Assembly (NCBI GenBank): GCA_030263285.1
Contig: SZYB01000001.1
Span: 428,911-492,910, forward strand
Reading direction: 5' to 3'
DNA from: Bergeyella sp.
GTDB taxonomy: Bacteria > Bacteroidota > Bacteroidia > Flavobacteriales > Weeksellaceae
Length of the DNA: 64,000 nucleotides
Shown here: piece after piece, positions 39,353 through 49,189 of the stretch
How positions within the stretch are numbered: position 1 is the first letter of the stretch
How the letters are laid out: each line of letters begins with the position of its first letter
Program-made: the position numbers and the translations under genes
The notes under the pieces: model-generated
Seen by the model: the letters and a program-made list of their open reading frames with translations, nothing else
The model's database searches: none
Told to the model about the DNA's origin: nothing

Positions 39353-39945
39353 TTAATCTCTATTTTTTATCTTCTCTGTCGTGGTGTTTAGACCGCAGGC
39401 GTTTTTGGTGTTTTCCCACCACCATCGTCCGGCTCTGGGAACTTGACTCTTCTTCTTTAAATAGACTGGGTACAAGGTGCACATACTACGCCTACATATC
39501 CCTAGTGCAATGATAGGTCTTCTATTTTTTCCTATCTACAATATAAATAAATATAAGCCAACACCTCTTGTTGATAGGTACAATGAATTAAAGGGGTAAA
39601 TGTATAAAGAGACCTTACGGCATCTCCATTCCAGTACGGAATGTCGCTTCTGTTTGATCTGGAAAACATGCCCTGATATTCTTTCCATATCCGGTATGAT
39701 TGTGGTAAAGTAATTGGTGATGCTCGGGAAACAGTCTTCCCGTGTCCAACGTAGGAAATTGGTCCTTAAAAAGGACATCTGTAAAAATAGGGTCTTCTTA
39801 TCCCAACGAGGCAGAGAACGCTATATCCTCTGAAAATTCTTGGACTACATAGCGCAAAGCAGCCTCCAGAAAAAGGTTGTACAAAATATTTATCAATGTG
39901 CCCACCTCTTTATCCACAGTAACAGATATTAAACAGATATTAATT
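39353..39945 (-). pseudogene. cysH: cysH remnant: APS/PAPS reductase
   Basis: The decayed minus-strand frames give, in order: LRYVVQEFSEDIAFSASLG, a stop where GAED is expected, FKDQFPTLDTGRLFPEHHQLL, YGKNIRACFPDQTE, NSLY, and the C-terminal AGRWWWENTKNACGLNTT ending at a stop 39353-39355. These are the signatures of adenylylsulfate reductase, including the RWWWE...CGL tail. The conserved ECCxxRK region is missing, and the start codon is eroded near 39945. The intact enzyme would reduce APS or PAPS to sulfite. Confidence 0.9.
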
Positions 39946-39989
39946 AAAATAAGTGTAAAAATGGAAAAATAATTTTTGTACTTACCTCC

Positions 39990-40332
39990 TCTTTCCCCTT
40001 GATCAGGAATATCACGCAAGGAACAATGTTCTTCTTCACAATTATGGCACTCTAAGACTTACACACAGAGGCAGCGCTATAGAAGCATTCACAAGACAAA
40101 TGACCTGTGCAAGACTAACGTCCTGCAGATATTCCGAAAAAAAACGTCCTCCACCTTTCCCCTTTTTACCCCCAATATCTGAGCTTTTTTAAGCTGAAGC
40201 AAAATATTTTCGAGAAATTTGAGGGGTATTTTCTTTTTTTGGAAATTTCTGAAATCAACACAGAACTCTGGTCTCATTTTTCCACGAAATAAGAAAGTGC
40301 TTTAAAACATATTGAGATTTCTTGGAAAGCAT
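39990..40332 (-). pseudogene. Rrf2-family regulator remnant heading the cys operon
   Basis: Begins at ATG 40332 (MLSKKSQYVLK), then frameshifts: ALSYFVEK, a stop, SSVLISEISKK, a second shift, IPLKFLENILLQLKKAQIL, a third shift, DVSLAQVICLVN and CEEEHCSLRD. These are the winged helix and the Cys-containing C-terminal part of Rrf2/CymR-type regulators, which in flavobacteria sit in front of cysteine-synthesis genes. At least three frame disruptions make it non-functional. Confidence 0.88.
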
Positions 40333-40434
40333 GAGCAAGAATAATCGAAGTTTTATAATTTTGAATCGCTGAGTATTCTATGATATTCGGAGAACAAAAG
40401 AAACGGAAACCCATAACCGAAAAAATAAAGAAAT

Positions 40435-41448
40435 TTGTCCAACCTTATCTCGGTCATCGTGCCCGTATACAACAGAGAAAAAGAACTTTACGAACTTCTT
40501 GATTCCTTTGCCAAGCAATCTGATAAAGATTTTGAACTGCTGATTATAGATGACGGATCTACACAAAACCTTATCAATACTGTATCCGAGTTTAAGAACA
40601 AATTAAGTCTATTGTATTTCAGAAAAAAAAACTCTGGACCTGGGCTTTCCAGAAACTATGGGGGAAAAAAAGCAAATGGTTCCTGGCTTGTTTTCGTAGA
40701 CTCGGATGTTATTGTAGACAAAAATTATATAAAAAACATAAAATCCGAAATTGACACACAGAAGTGTGATGCCTTTGGGGGAGCAGATAAAGCACATAAA
40801 GAATTTAGTCCTATCCAAAAAGCCATCTCTTATTCTATGACCTCCTTCCTGACGACAGGGGGAATAAGAGGAAACAAAAATCCGGTATCAAAATTCCAAC
40901 CTAGGAGTTTTAATATGGGGATAAAAAAAGAAATATTTGAGAAAATAGGAGGATTTTCTGACCTGAGGATAGGAGAGGATCCGGATCTTGCAATGACCCT
41001 TTGGGAAAAAGGCTATACCACGGCTTTTTTTGACACGATAGCCGTGAATCATAAAAGAAGAATAAATTTTGTAAAATTCTCAAAACAAATCTATGAATTC
41101 GGTTGTGCAAGACCCATCCTTAACCAAAAACATCCTTCTTACACAAAAGCCTCCTATGCAATTCCAAGCCTATTTCTTTTGGGATTTCTTTTGGGTACGA
41201 CAGAGTATTGGACTGTAGGAAAAACAGGATTACTCCTCCTCTATGGGATCTATTCCGTTTTAATTATATGCCATGCGAGTGTTAAAAACAGAAGCCTGTA
41301 CATAGGACTACTGTCTGGGATCACTACTCACATACAAATGTTCTCTTACGGATGGGGATTTTTATTATCCTGGTATCGACTCAATATCAAAAAACTTGAC
41401 CCGAAAGAAGCCTTCCCTCATCATTTTTATATAAAAAACGATAGCTAG
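40435..41448 (+). CDS. family 2 glycosyltransferase with C-terminal membrane segments
   Basis: 337-aa GT-A-fold transferase. The N-terminus SVIVPVYNREKELYELLDSF, the nucleotide region IIDDGSTQ and the metal-binding VFVDSDVIVD are clear; GEDPDLAMTLWEKGY is the acceptor-side motif. Two or three hydrophobic helices occupy about residues 245-310, so it is probably membrane-anchored and acts on a lipid-linked or surface glycan. The start must be TTG 40435, because an in-frame TAA lies at 40426-40428 and no ATG fits. It stands alone; donor and acceptor are unknown. Confidence 0.88.
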   Translation: MSNLISVIVPVYNREKELYELLDSFAKQSDKDFELLIIDDGSTQNLINTVSEFKNKLSLLYFRKKNSGPGLSRNYGGKKANGSWLVFVDSDVIVDKNYIKNIKSEIDTQKCDAFGGADKAHKEFSPIQKAISYSMTSFLTTGGIRGNKNPVSKFQPRSFNMGIKKEIFEKIGGFSDLRIGEDPDLAMTLWEKGYTTAFFDTIAVNHKRRINFVKFSKQIYEFGCARPILNQKHPSYTKASYAIPSLFLLGFLLGTTEYWTVGKTGLLLLYGIYSVLIICHASVKNRSLYIGLLSGITTHIQMFSYGWGFLLSWYRLNIKKLDPKEAFPHHFYIKNDS

Positions 41449-41485
41449 GAGAGGAGAAAAGGGCTATTGTTTTTCCTCCCGGCAT

Positions 41486-42874
41486 TTATTGTTTTTGAGC
41501 CTCTACCAGTGCCTTTTCTTTTGCCTTAAATTCTGCCGCCTTGGCTGTATTTTTGGTAGACACATAGAGCCCTTTTAACATACTTACCGCTTCCAAATTA
41601 GTGGGATCTGCCTCATACCATTTTTCTGCGTAGGGAAGCGCCTTTTCAAATCTTTTTCTTCTCTCCTCCAATATTTTATTCGCCTCGCCTATCTTACCAG
41701 ATTTTCTCAGAGCATTATACTTATCTATAGCTTTTTGATCTTCTCCTATAGTTACAAAAACAAGATTTTGCCACGCATTCGAAAATTTAGGATCTATAGC
41801 CACCGCTTTAGAAAAATATTCTATTGCTTCTTGTTCTTTCGCCGGATCTTTGCTGATCAGTACTCCGAGATTATACCATGCTTCCTTATTGTTGGGATCC
41901 TTAGCCACCGTCTCTTTTAGGCTGGAGACATATGCCTCTGTCTTTCCGGATTTATAATAAGCCACCCCTTTGTATTCCACAAGTTTTGCATTTTTAGGAA
42001 ATTTTTTAATCCCTTCCTCCGCAAGAGCAATAGCCCTGTCATACTCATCAGACTCTATATGCAAAGCCGCACCGGTCTCGTACAATTCTTCTTCCACACT
42101 TTTGGAATCCTCGGAAGTAAAATCGGTATATTCACCGGTATCCCCCATTTTTTTATAAAGCTCCCAAGTCGTTTTATCAAAACTGGTTTTTTCCCCGGAT
42201 TTTTTATTCTTAGCAAAATATTTGGTTTCTACTCCCGTATATCCGGAATCTATAAGTGTATCATAAGCTTTTATAGCCAACGGCTTATTCCCTGCAAGAG
42301 CGTAGGTTACCGCAGAGTAATACAAATATATCTTATCTTCTTGTCCCAAAGCAGACAAAAGATGATAGATTTCCTCGAACTTTGGAGCTGCACTGGCATA
42401 ATTCTTCTTATTATAATCCTCCATTGCAGTCTTATTGAGTTCTTGTATATACGGGTTCAGCACTTCCTTTGATTTCTCTATGAACTCTGGACGAAATTTA
42501 CTCTCCTTCAGACCAGGGATACCCGACCTTTTTGCTGCTTCTTTGCCGTAAAAATAGACTTTATTTTTCCCATGTTTTCCCACAAAAATCTTGGTTTTTG
42601 CAAGATCCCCTATTTTCGAAAGATAGGCTGCTCCCTCTTTCTTTTTACCCTTTTTGTAAAGGTAAAGCCCCTTAGTATAATAATACTGCTCCAACAGATT
42701 GGGATCTAAAGAACTCATCTTCCCTCCCATGCTACTTTCTAATTCTGTAAGCTTGCTACCAGTCACAGCCAAATCTCCAGACTCTACAGCCTTGAGCGCA
42801 GTATTTATCTCTCTTTTCTGTGCCCCTAAACAAAAAGAGGCCAGAACAGCAACAACGAAAAAAAACCGTGTCAT
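41486..42874 (-). CDS. exported tetratricopeptide-repeat protein
   Basis: 462 aa with a signal peptide (about 18 residues, ending CLGAQ) and TPR units across the rest, for example AWYNLGVLISKDPAKEQEAIEYFSKA split into two repeats near residues 330-360. There is a long helical linker near the C-terminus. It lies 81 bases downstream of gyrA on the same strand, an arrangement I recall from related flavobacteria. No catalytic motif; a periplasmic scaffold role is inferred only from the fold. Confidence 0.85.
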   Translation of the reverse strand: MTRFFFVVAVLASFCLGAQKREINTALKAVESGDLAVTGSKLTELESSMGGKMSSLDPNLLEQYYYTKGLYLYKKGKKKEGAAYLSKIGDLAKTKIFVGKHGKNKVYFYGKEAAKRSGIPGLKESKFRPEFIEKSKEVLNPYIQELNKTAMEDYNKKNYASAAPKFEEIYHLLSALGQEDKIYLYYSAVTYALAGNKPLAIKAYDTLIDSGYTGVETKYFAKNKKSGEKTSFDKTTWELYKKMGDTGEYTDFTSEDSKSVEEELYETGAALHIESDEYDRAIALAEEGIKKFPKNAKLVEYKGVAYYKSGKTEAYVSSLKETVAKDPNNKEAWYNLGVLISKDPAKEQEAIEYFSKAVAIDPKFSNAWQNLVFVTIGEDQKAIDKYNALRKSGKIGEANKILEERRKRFEKALPYAEKWYEADPTNLEAVSMLKGLYVSTKNTAKAAEFKAKEKALVEAQKQ

Positions 42875-42955
42875 AATTTCCTTAGTTTTTAATATTTTCA
42901 GGGTATAAAACTAATAAAATACTCCTGATATACATCCTAAAAAAATCATAAAAAA

Positions 42956-45448
42956 CTAAAATATTCCAGTGGAAGCATCCATCTCCTCCTCTATCTCCTG
43001 ATCCCTCTCTATTTTTGCCACAGCAGCTATACTATCATTATTTTTCAGATTAATCACCTTCACTCCCTGCGTATTTCTTCCCATAATTCTCAATTCATCC
43101 ATTCCCATACGTATTGCTACTCCGGATTTATTGATAATCATAAGTCCATCGTGATCCGTCACATTCTGTATTGCAATCAGGTTCCCCGTTTTATCTGTAA
43201 TATTCAGGGTGATCACACCTTTCCCCCCTCTATTGGTAATCCTATAATCTTCTACAGCAGTACGCTTGCCATATCCTTTTTCTGACACCACTAGCACAGA
43301 CTCTTTTTCTACGTCTTCTATCGTAATCATTCCTATTACTTCGTCCTTATCTTCAAGACTTATCCCTCTTACCCCAATAGATCCCCTTCCTACTTCCCTT
43401 ACTTTTTCCTCCGGAAAACGAATACATTTTCCGTTCCTTGTGGCAATCATTATTTCAGATGATCCATTGGTGAGCCTCGCCCCTAAAAGCTGGTCGTTAT
43501 CCCGAATTTCTATCGCGTTAATCCCATTCACCCTGGGTCTGGAGTACGCTTCAAGAGAAGTCTTTTTAATCGTTCCTTGTTTAGTAACCATTACCACAGA
43601 CATCCTCTTCACATAGTCAGAATCTTTCAGGTCATTCGTACGTATATATGCCTTTATTTTATCATCTGACTCTATAGAAATAAGATTTTGTATTGCTCTT
43701 CCTTTGGCTGTTTTGGAACCCTCCGGAATCTCAAATACCCTAAGCCAATAACATTTTCCTTTTTCTGTAAAAAAGAGCAAATATTGATGATTAGTAGCCG
43801 ATACTATGTATTCTAGAAAATCCTCGTCCCTGGTAGTGGCTGCTCTGTTACCTACTCCCCCCCTGTTTTGTACTTTGTACTCGGAGAGAAGTGTTCTTTT
43901 TATGTACCCCGCATGGGAGATCGTAAGCACTACTCTTTCATTTGGAATCATATCTTCTATGGACAGTTCTCCCCCCGCATAATCTATCTCGGTTCTCCTC
44001 TTGTCCCCATATTTTTCTTTTACTTCCAAGAGCTCCTGTTTTATAATTTGATATCTCCTAGGCTCATTAGACAAAATATCCTCCAGATCCTTAATATACC
44101 TCATAATTTCCTCATACTCAGATCTTATTTTATCCAATTCCATTCCTGTAAGACGAGCCAACCTGAGATCCAGAATGGCTTGAGCCTGTATTTCCGAAAG
44201 ATCAAATTCTGCGATGAGTCCCTCTTTCGCCTCTTGAGGATTTACGCTGTGACGGATGATGGCAATCGCTTTATCCAGAATTTCCTGCGATGCAATGACC
44301 CGCATAAATCCTTCTAAGATATGCGCTCTTTCTTTCGCTTTTCTCCGCTCGTACTCTGCCCTACGAACAATCACCTCATGCCTATGATCCACAAAATGGT
44401 GGATGATATCCTTTAGGTTAAGCTGTTCGGGCTTCCCTTTAACAAGCGCAATATTGTTTACTGAAAATGAAGTTTGTAACGATGTATATTTATACAATAT
44501 ATTTAAGACTACATTGGGGATTGCATCGTTCTTAAGTTCATAAACTATCCGAAGTCCTTTTCTGTCAGATTCGTCACGTATTTCGTGAATTCCCGATATT
44601 TTTTCATCCTTGATTAATTCTGCCGTCCTTGCTATCATCTCCGCTTTGTTCACCTGGTAAGGAATTTCGTGTACGATAATGGCATTTCTGTTCCCCACCT
44701 CTTCGAGACTTACCCTGGCTCTTAACACAATCCTTCCACGACCTGTAAGAAAAGCGTCTCTCACTCCCGCATATCCGTAAATAATGCCACCGGTAGGAAA
44801 ATCGGGAGCCATGATATACTTCATAAGATCTTCTACTGAGATCTGTTTATCATCTATATACGCACAAATAGCATCAACAGATTCGGAAAGGTTATGAGGT
44901 GCCATATTGGTGGCCATGCCCACAGCGATACCTGAGGTGCCATTGACCAATAAATTCGGGATTTTAGTAGGAAGCACAGTAGGTTCTTGCAAACTATCAT
45001 CAAAGTTATTCTGAAAGTCTACCGTTTCCTTATCCAGATCTGCAAGAATTTCGTCAGATACCTTTTTAAGCCTCGCCTCGGTATAACGCATCGCAGCAGG
45101 AGGATCTCCATCCATAGAACCAAAGTTACCCTGCCCATCCACCTGCGGATACCGTAGGCTCCAAGATTGTGCCATACGTACCATAGCATCATACACAGAA
45201 CTGTCCCCATGCGGATGGTACTTACCCAATACATCCCCCACTATTCTGGCAGACTTCAGATATTTCCTGTTTGAGAATACCCCCAGCCCGTACATACCGT
45301 AAAGCACCCTTCTGTGTACGGGTTTGAGTCCGTCCCTTACGTCTGGGAGCGCTCTGGAAACAATCACCGACATTGAGTAATCAATGTATGAAGATTTCAT
45401 CTCATCTACAATATTGATCGGTATAAGCCGGTCTTCTTCTTTATGCAT
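42956..45448 (-). CDS. gyrA: DNA gyrase subunit A
   Basis: 830-aa breakage-reunion subunit of gyrase, which introduces negative supercoils. The catalytic Tyr is Y122 ([10 protein letters not shown]). The quinolone region [10 protein letters not shown] carries S83 and D87 in E. coli numbering, the usual susceptible residues. The C-terminal DNA-wrapping beta-pinwheel has a GyrA-box-like QNRGGVG and a second TNRGGKG. The acidic C-terminal tail ([12 protein letters not shown]) is typical. The start ATG gives the canonical [22 protein letters not shown] spacing. Confidence 0.97.
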   Translation of the reverse strand: MHKEEDRLIPINIVDEMKSSYIDYSMSVIVSRALPDVRDGLKPVHRRVLYGMYGLGVFSNRKYLKSARIVGDVLGKYHPHGDSSVYDAMVRMAQSWSLRYPQVDGQGNFGSMDGDPPAAMRYTEARLKKVSDEILADLDKETVDFQNNFDDSLQEPTVLPTKIPNLLVNGTSGIAVGMATNMAPHNLSESVDAICAYIDDKQISVEDLMKYIMAPDFPTGGIIYGYAGVRDAFLTGRGRIVLRARVSLEEVGNRNAIIVHEIPYQVNKAEMIARTAELIKDEKISGIHEIRDESDRKGLRIVYELKNDAIPNVVLNILYKYTSLQTSFSVNNIALVKGKPEQLNLKDIIHHFVDHRHEVIVRRAEYERRKAKERAHILEGFMRVIASQEILDKAIAIIRHSVNPQEAKEGLIAEFDLSEIQAQAILDLRLARLTGMELDKIRSEYEEIMRYIKDLEDILSNEPRRYQIIKQELLEVKEKYGDKRRTEIDYAGGELSIEDMIPNERVVLTISHAGYIKRTLLSEYKVQNRGGVGNRAATTRDEDFLEYIVSATNHQYLLFFTEKGKCYWLRVFEIPEGSKTAKGRAIQNLISIESDDKIKAYIRTNDLKDSDYVKRMSVVMVTKQGTIKKTSLEAYSRPRVNGINAIEIRDNDQLLGARLTNGSSEIMIATRNGKCIRFPEEKVREVGRGSIGVRGISLEDKDEVIGMITIEDVEKESVLVVSEKGYGKRTAVEDYRITNRGGKGVITLNITDKTGNLIAIQNVTDHDGLMIINKSGVAIRMGMDELRIMGRNTQGVKVINLKNNDSIAAVAKIERDQEIEEEMDASTGIF

Positions 45449-45788
45449 ATATCGTATTTAATATTTGTCCTAAAGGGGAAATATCCTCCTAAAAAATCAA
45501 CGGGTAAAAGTACAAAAAACACTTGACTGTAGGCTAAAAAATAATCTCCAAAATTTATATTTGTAAAAAACAATGATATTTTATCCGAATTGGAAAGTCA
45601 CTTAAAAGTGTGACAAAAATTTCCCAACCAATCTGATATTGATAGAGTAATACACTCCTTAGACAAGACAAAGAAACATAATATATAGCATGATCATAAC
45701 AGTCATGGGAAAAAGAATTAGCTCAACCCTATGCAATACCTTTTGTATGACACAAATTATCACTAAATTGTTTAAAAATTTTTGAAAA
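45449..45788. other. intergenic stretch between gyrA and the M13 peptidase gene
   Basis: 340 bases between divergent genes. A perfect -7-like TATATTTG occurs near 45557, but with no matching TTG and far from either gene. GTCACTT/AAGTGTGAC near 45598-45615 forms a short imperfect palindrome. I see no gene. Confidence 0.5.
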
Positions 45789-47798
45789 ATGATAAAAAAA
45801 TTTACGCTAATGGGAGGGATATGCCTATCGGCAATAACGGTAGCCCAAAGCAACCCTCAGACGATTCACTTAGATTATATGGACACTTCTGTTCGTCCAC
45901 AAGATGACTTCTACAATTATGTCAACGGAAATTGGATGAAGACTGCAAAAATTCCTTCAGATAAAAGCCGGTGGGGAAGTTTTAGTGAATTAGCAGAAAA
46001 GACCGACAAAACAACATTAGCATTGATGAAGAATCTTCTGAAAAAAAAATATCCAAAAGGCTCTGATGAACAAAAAGTTACCGATCTTTACCGTTCTTAT
46101 ATTGATCTGGATACGCGTAACAAAATAGGTCTGAAGCCTGTGAAAAAATATATAGATCGGGTCAATTCTTTGAAGTCGATTAGAGAACTGGAAGAATACC
46201 TGATAGAGGTAACCCCAATCGGACTTAACCCATTTTATGGATTGTATGTAGGACCCGATATGAAGAATTCTGAAGTTAATTCAGCCTATCTGGTAGGGGG
46301 CAAACTTGGATTGGGGAGAACTTACTATCAGGAAGACGCAGAAAAAAATCGTCAGACTCTTGATGATTATGTGAATTATATCAACACCATTTATCCTTAC
46401 AGTGGGTCTGCAAGCAAAGATTTAAAAGGATCAAGTATTCTGCTTTTCGAGAAAAAAATGGCAAAAAACCTGAAGACCGTTGTGGAAGCACGTGACCCGG
46501 AAAAACAATACAATCCGCACAAAGTAGAAGATCTAAAAAGTGTTGTAAAAAATGTTGATCTAGAATATTTTATGAGAAAGATTGGTGCCAACACGGACAA
46601 AATTATTATTTCCGAGGTAAGCTATTTTAAAAACTTGGACAAATTATTGACACAGGAAAATTTACCAAGGATTAAGGAATATTTGATTTTTAATATTCTT
46701 AACAAATATGGCGACGTATCGAGTGAAGAGTTAGAAAAACTCAATTTTGAATTTTATGGAAAAAAATTGTCCGGTCAAAAAGAACAACGCTCACTGGACA
46801 AAAGAGGGCTACGGTACGTAAATAAAAATATTGGAGAATTATTAGGAAAAATATATGTGAAAGACAATTTCCCTCCGGAGGCAAAAGAAAATGCCAAAGT
46901 TTTGATTTCTTACCTGTTTAAGTCATTTGATAAACACATCAGGGATCTAAAGTGGATGTCTCCCGCCACCAAAGAAAAGGCACTGGAGAAATTGGGTAAA
47001 TTTACCGTAAAAATTGGTTATCCTGACAAATGGTATGATTATTCGGCATTGGATATCGGTGAAAACAGCCTGATAGAGAATGCTTTGTCGATTAATAGAT
47101 GGGAGTTCAACGATAATTTAAAGGATTTGGGAAAACCGGTAGACAAGTCTCGTTGGCACATGCCTCCGCAAATGGTAAACGCCTATTTCAACCCACAAGC
47201 CAATGAAATAGTATTTCCCGCAGCCATTTTACAACCCCCGTTTTATAATTATAAGGCAGATCCTGCCGTTAATTTTGGAGGAATCGGTACCGTTATTGGT
47301 CACGAAATTTCCCACGGATTTGATGATTCGGGAGCAAAATACGATGGAGAAGGAAATTTGGTAAATTGGTGGACTAAAGAAGACAAGAAAAAATTCCAGG
47401 CAGCGGTTGAGGCTTTGGCAAAACAATATGATAAATATGAGCCTGTAAAGGGAATTTTTGTCAACGGAAAATTTACACTGGGAGAGAATATTGGTGATTT
47501 GGGTGGCGTTGCGATAGCCTATGATGCGCTTATGCTTTACCTGAAGGACAAAGGTAACCTTACTCCTATTGACGGATTTACCCAACCACAACGTTTTTTC
47601 CTGTCGTATGCGACTATTTGGAGAACAAAAATAACAGATGAAGCGGCTACAAATCTGACAAAAACAGACCCGCATTCCCCTGGATATTTCAGGTCGTTTG
47701 GACCCTTGGTAAATATAGACGCATTTTATAAAGCATTTAACGTAAAAAAAGGAGACAAGCTATTTAAGCCCAAAGAGGAAAGAATAGTTATTTGGTAA
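45789..47798 (+). CDS. M13-family (neprilysin-like) metallopeptidase
   Basis: 669-aa zinc endopeptidase, exported (signal peptide ending TVAQ). The zinc motif HEISH is at residues 505-509, and the third ligand and helper are E566 and D570 in ENIGDLGG. NAYFNPQANEIVFPAAILQPPF before it and DPHSPGYFR after it are family landmarks; the C-terminus VIW replaces the usual CxVW. Arginine codons are about half CGN (mostly CGT), while leuB and ggt prefer AGA, so recent acquisition is possible. A hairpin terminator follows. Confidence 0.95.
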   Translation: MIKKFTLMGGICLSAITVAQSNPQTIHLDYMDTSVRPQDDFYNYVNGNWMKTAKIPSDKSRWGSFSELAEKTDKTTLALMKNLLKKKYPKGSDEQKVTDLYRSYIDLDTRNKIGLKPVKKYIDRVNSLKSIRELEEYLIEVTPIGLNPFYGLYVGPDMKNSEVNSAYLVGGKLGLGRTYYQEDAEKNRQTLDDYVNYINTIYPYSGSASKDLKGSSILLFEKKMAKNLKTVVEARDPEKQYNPHKVEDLKSVVKNVDLEYFMRKIGANTDKIIISEVSYFKNLDKLLTQENLPRIKEYLIFNILNKYGDVSSEELEKLNFEFYGKKLSGQKEQRSLDKRGLRYVNKNIGELLGKIYVKDNFPPEAKENAKVLISYLFKSFDKHIRDLKWMSPATKEKALEKLGKFTVKIGYPDKWYDYSALDIGENSLIENALSINRWEFNDNLKDLGKPVDKSRWHMPPQMVNAYFNPQANEIVFPAAILQPPFYNYKADPAVNFGGIGTVIGHEISHGFDDSGAKYDGEGNLVNWWTKEDKKKFQAAVEALAKQYDKYEPVKGIFVNGKFTLGENIGDLGGVAIAYDALMLYLKDKGNLTPIDGFTQPQRFFLSYATIWRTKITDEAATNLTKTDPHSPGYFRSFGPLVNIDAFYKAFNVKKGDKLFKPKEERIVIW

Positions 47799-47824
47799 CC
47801 GAAAAGCAAGAGAATATCATAATG

Positions 47825-47858
47825 AAAAAGAGACCGTCATTAGCACAGTCTCTTTTTT
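47825..47858 (+). terminator. terminator after the M13 peptidase gene
   Basis: Ten-base stem (47825-47834 with 47848-47857, AGAGAC/GTCTCT core) around a 13-base loop and followed by a T-run. Confidence 0.8.
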
Positions 47859-47882
47859 CGTGTTTGTGTTACGACAAAAGAT

Positions 47883-48445
47883 TTATTTTGTAAACCAAAT
47901 CGCCAATTTTCTGTCTGCTACTCTCTCTCGTCTTCTGGAACAGTGGCAGGGACTTTTGCAAACTCACTTCCATACCCTTTTGCCCTCAAGAACCTGTGCT
48001 CCTACTCCATTTGTGGTTAGCCAGATTTTAATAAAATTTACTCTTTCTTGGGATATCTTGTTGTTTACAGCCTCGTCACCAGTTTTATACGTATAACTCC
48101 GATGCTAATTTTTGCAAACGGAAAAGCCCTGATGATGGCTAATAAATTATTAATTGATTCTCCGAACCTCCTTCGAGTTGATTTGACAATCCGAAAACAA
48201 AATCCACATGGCCAAAAGCACACCATATATCCTTTAAAGTCACATCGTTTTCTGCTTTTTCATACTCAACAGACTTTCAGGGTATTGAATGATTTTATCT
48301 CCCTATCCATTTTCATATTCCTGAGTTGTATCCCATTCAAATCAATGTCTGTGTCCTTCTTCTTCAAGTTTTTAGAAGATACTAAGTAACTTTTACACTC
48401 CCGTTACCACTTTTTCCCTTACTACTGTGGTAGTTATTGTCTCTC
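47883..48445 (-). pseudogene. decayed OmpA-like C-terminal domain
   Basis: Continues directly behind the stop of the DUF937 gene. Across several frames it reads TTVVREKVVTGV, then after a degraded middle, FPFAKISIG, YKTGDEAVNNKISQERVNF, VGAQVLEGKR, SEFAKVPATVPEDERE and VADRK, with an original terminus WFTK-stop at 47883-47885. These are the peptidoglycan-binding OmpA-domain motifs in order. Many stops and frameshifts show the domain is no longer made. Confidence 0.88.
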
Positions 48446-49123
48446 TCAATTTTTATTGCACTGTTTCCATAAAAACCATGCCGCTAACGCCAGTAACAAC
48501 AAAGGTAAAAGCCACTTCCAAATAGAGTCTCCCCCCTCCTCCTTTTCAAAAGAGTCATGGTAATGATCTGACTCATGATAAGATGTAGATCTCGACGAAT
48601 CGCTTGAGGAAAACCCGTTTCCAACCCCTGTAGAGGTTAATGAGAGACCCGCCGGCAATGCAGACGACAACAGTCCCTTTTGTTCTTCCAAAAGAGAAGT
48701 AACACCTGCGGTATTTATCCCATGATCCGAGGTATATTTCCCGATAATGCCCAATGCTGCCCCGGTAACTAAATTAAGAAGAGAACCGGTAGAATGATTG
48801 CCAATTCCGGAAAAATTTGCCACAGAATCTACCACACCATTTATCTTGTCTCCAAAGATGATCTGTAAAACACTGGCGATAGAAGAATTATCCAAGGCTT
48901 TCTCAAAAAGGGTATTAAGAACTCCGGAAGAAGAAACTTGTTTCAAATTATCCAGCAAATCCGGCTTTGTGGCACTATTTGCCAATCCTCCTATAACAAA
49001 AGGAATAAGACCACTAATGGCTTTGGAAATTCCGGATTCACTTTCTCCTAGCTTGGAAGCCGCATTCGACACAAAAGAAGAATCAAGCTGATCCTTGATA
49101 AGATCTACCAAATTTACAGACAT
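48446..49123 (-). CDS. DUF937 protein truncated before its OmpA domain
   Basis: 225 aa. The N-terminal ~165 residues form a DUF937 domain (VDLIKDQLDSSFVSNAASKLG ... AISGLIPFVIGGLAN), then a Ser/His linker and one transmembrane helix (residues ~202-218, WKWLLPLLLLALAAWFLW) ending QCNKN-stop. In related bacteria this architecture continues into an OmpA domain, and the decayed remainder is found at 47883-48445. The product may still be made, but without the wall anchor. A full promoter lies at 49151-49182. Confidence 0.8.
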   Translation of the reverse strand: MSVNLVDLIKDQLDSSFVSNAASKLGESESGISKAISGLIPFVIGGLANSATKPDLLDNLKQVSSSGVLNTLFEKALDNSSIASVLQIIFGDKINGVVDSVANFSGIGNHSTGSLLNLVTGAALGIIGKYTSDHGINTAGVTSLLEEQKGLLSSALPAGLSLTSTGVGNGFSSSDSSRSTSYHESDHYHDSFEKEEGGDSIWKWLLPLLLLALAAWFLWKQCNKN

Positions 49124-49150
49124 AATAATTTATTTTATCTTGATTAGGGG

Positions 49151-49182
49151 CAAAGTTAATAAAATATACACGGTATATTCAA
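49151..49182 (-). promoter_or_regulatory. promoter TTG-N21-TAACTTTG for the DUF937 gene
   Basis: TTG (complement of 49180-49182), a 21-base spacer and a perfect -7 box (complement of 49151-49158), 27 bases before the ATG. Confidence 0.6.
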
Positions 49183-49189
49183 AAAATTA

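Noticed and set aside
37621..40434. A possible novel accessory system or small-ORF cluster in the long region without intact genes
   Set aside because: Translation in several frames matches decayed Rrf2, CysH, CysD and CysN; the short ORFs at 38637, 39115, 39536, 39798 and 40089 are fragments of these.
45205..45220. Fluoroquinolone-resistance changes in gyrA
   Set aside because: The residues at E. coli positions 83 and 87 are Ser and Asp, the normal susceptible state.
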